Positions 5,846 to 6,009 of a stretch of DNA of 6,009 nt are shown one piece after another. The DNA lies in assembly GCA_026645375.1 (NCBI GenBank), contig JAPFFX010000310.1, positions 1 to 6,009 on the forward strand, in the 5' to 3' direction. Below the pieces are notes generated by a model, which was not told where the DNA came from, did not search any database, and was given only the letters and a program-made list of their open reading frames with translations. How positions within the stretch are numbered: position 1 is the first letter of the stretch; the number at the start of each line of letters is the position of its first letter. Both the position numbers and the translations under genes were made by a program. Source of the DNA: Citricoccus sp. WCRC_4 (GTDB lineage: Bacteria > Actinomycetota > Actinomycetes > Actinomycetales > Micrococcaceae).

Positions 5846-5880
5846 ACCGAGTGATTCAAAACTGAAGGAATCATTCGGTC
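5845..5880. repeat. 36-bp inverted repeat, 13-bp arms, AT-richer than surroundings
   Basis: GACCGAGTGATTC (5845-5857) and GAATCATTCGGTC (5868-5880) pair over 13 positions with a single G-T wobble, around the ten-base loop AAAACTGAAG. No T-run follows, so a simple terminator is not supported. It ends 21 bp before a probable gene start at GTG 5902. The symmetry and AT-rich core fit an operator for a dimeric regulator or an RNA hairpin in a 5' leader. I do not recognise it as a known box. Confidence 0.6.
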
Positions 5881-5901
5881 GCCGCACGCGTTGCGCCTGA
5901 T

Positions 5902-6009
5902 GTGACCGAGAATTCCCGCCCCGAGACCGATCCGAACCACCCCGCCCAGGCGCGCGGCGCCGGGCCCGACGACGGCCCCGCACCCGCCCGGGGCCCCGCC
6001 GCCCACGCG
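5902..6009 (+). CDS. Probable N-terminal fragment of a gene running off the window
   Basis: GTG 5902 opens a frame of 36 codons that runs without a stop to the last base. It begins MTENSRPETDPNHPAQARG and continues Gly/Ala/Pro-rich. A polar, disordered start of this kind is common in actinobacterial membrane or regulatory proteins. Third positions are almost all G or C. No other start codon lies in this frame between the preceding in-frame stop at 5863-5865 and GTG 5902. The ribosome binding site is poor, so initiation may be leaderless or depend on the inverted repeat just upstream. Function cannot be read from this piece. A chance GC-rich open frame is the alternative. Confidence 0.5.
   Translation, partial: MTENSRPETDPNHPAQARGAGPDDGPAPARGPAAHA

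Overview
The window is high-GC throughout, with strong G/C preference at third codon positions, several GTG starts and Pro/Ala-rich protein termini. This points to an actinobacterium. The flavour of the proteins (a PhoP/TrcR-like two-component pair, a small TPPAE-containing membrane protein) fits Micrococcales, perhaps Micrococcaceae, but that placement is inference. All supported genes lie on the + strand, and the long reverse-strand frames are shadows of them.

Layout. (1) Positions 2-628: the C-terminal six-helix half of an MFS transporter whose start lies outside the window. (2) 629-816: a gene-free leader unusually dense in inverted repeats, several of which share arms. (3) 817-1806: an atypical SDR (NAD-dependent epimerase-like protein) that has lost the SDR catalytic Tyr/Lys pair. 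(4) 1807-2013: an intergenic region with a 7-4-7 direct repeat (TCACAGC-N4-GCACAGG) and a possible -10. (5) 2014-2820 and 2801-4507: an OmpR/PhoP-type response regulator and its membrane histidine kinase, overlapping and so co-transcribed. (6) 4508-4787: an intergenic region with a possible terminator hairpin, a second 7-4-7 repeat (ACACAGG-N4-GCACAGG), and an 18-bp tandem repeat running into the next gene. (7) 4788-5444: a soluble protein of unknown function. (8) 5529-5786: a small single-pass membrane protein. (9) 5787-5901: GC-rich hairpins, then a 36-bp near-perfect AT-richer inverted repeat. (10) 5902 to the end: the probable first 36 codons of another gene.

How the parts may work together. 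The kinase (phospho-acceptor His346) should phosphorylate the regulator at Asp95. The two matched direct repeats have the same 11-bp period and the same second half-site. Both resemble the TCACAGC-N4-TCACAGC site known for Mycobacterium tuberculosis PhoP. One is ahead of the regulator gene and the other ahead of the unknown gene at 4788. The simplest reading is that the system controls itself and that the adjacent unknown gene is a direct target. This is the most informative pattern in the window. No mobile element, CRISPR array, rRNA or tRNA gene was seen.
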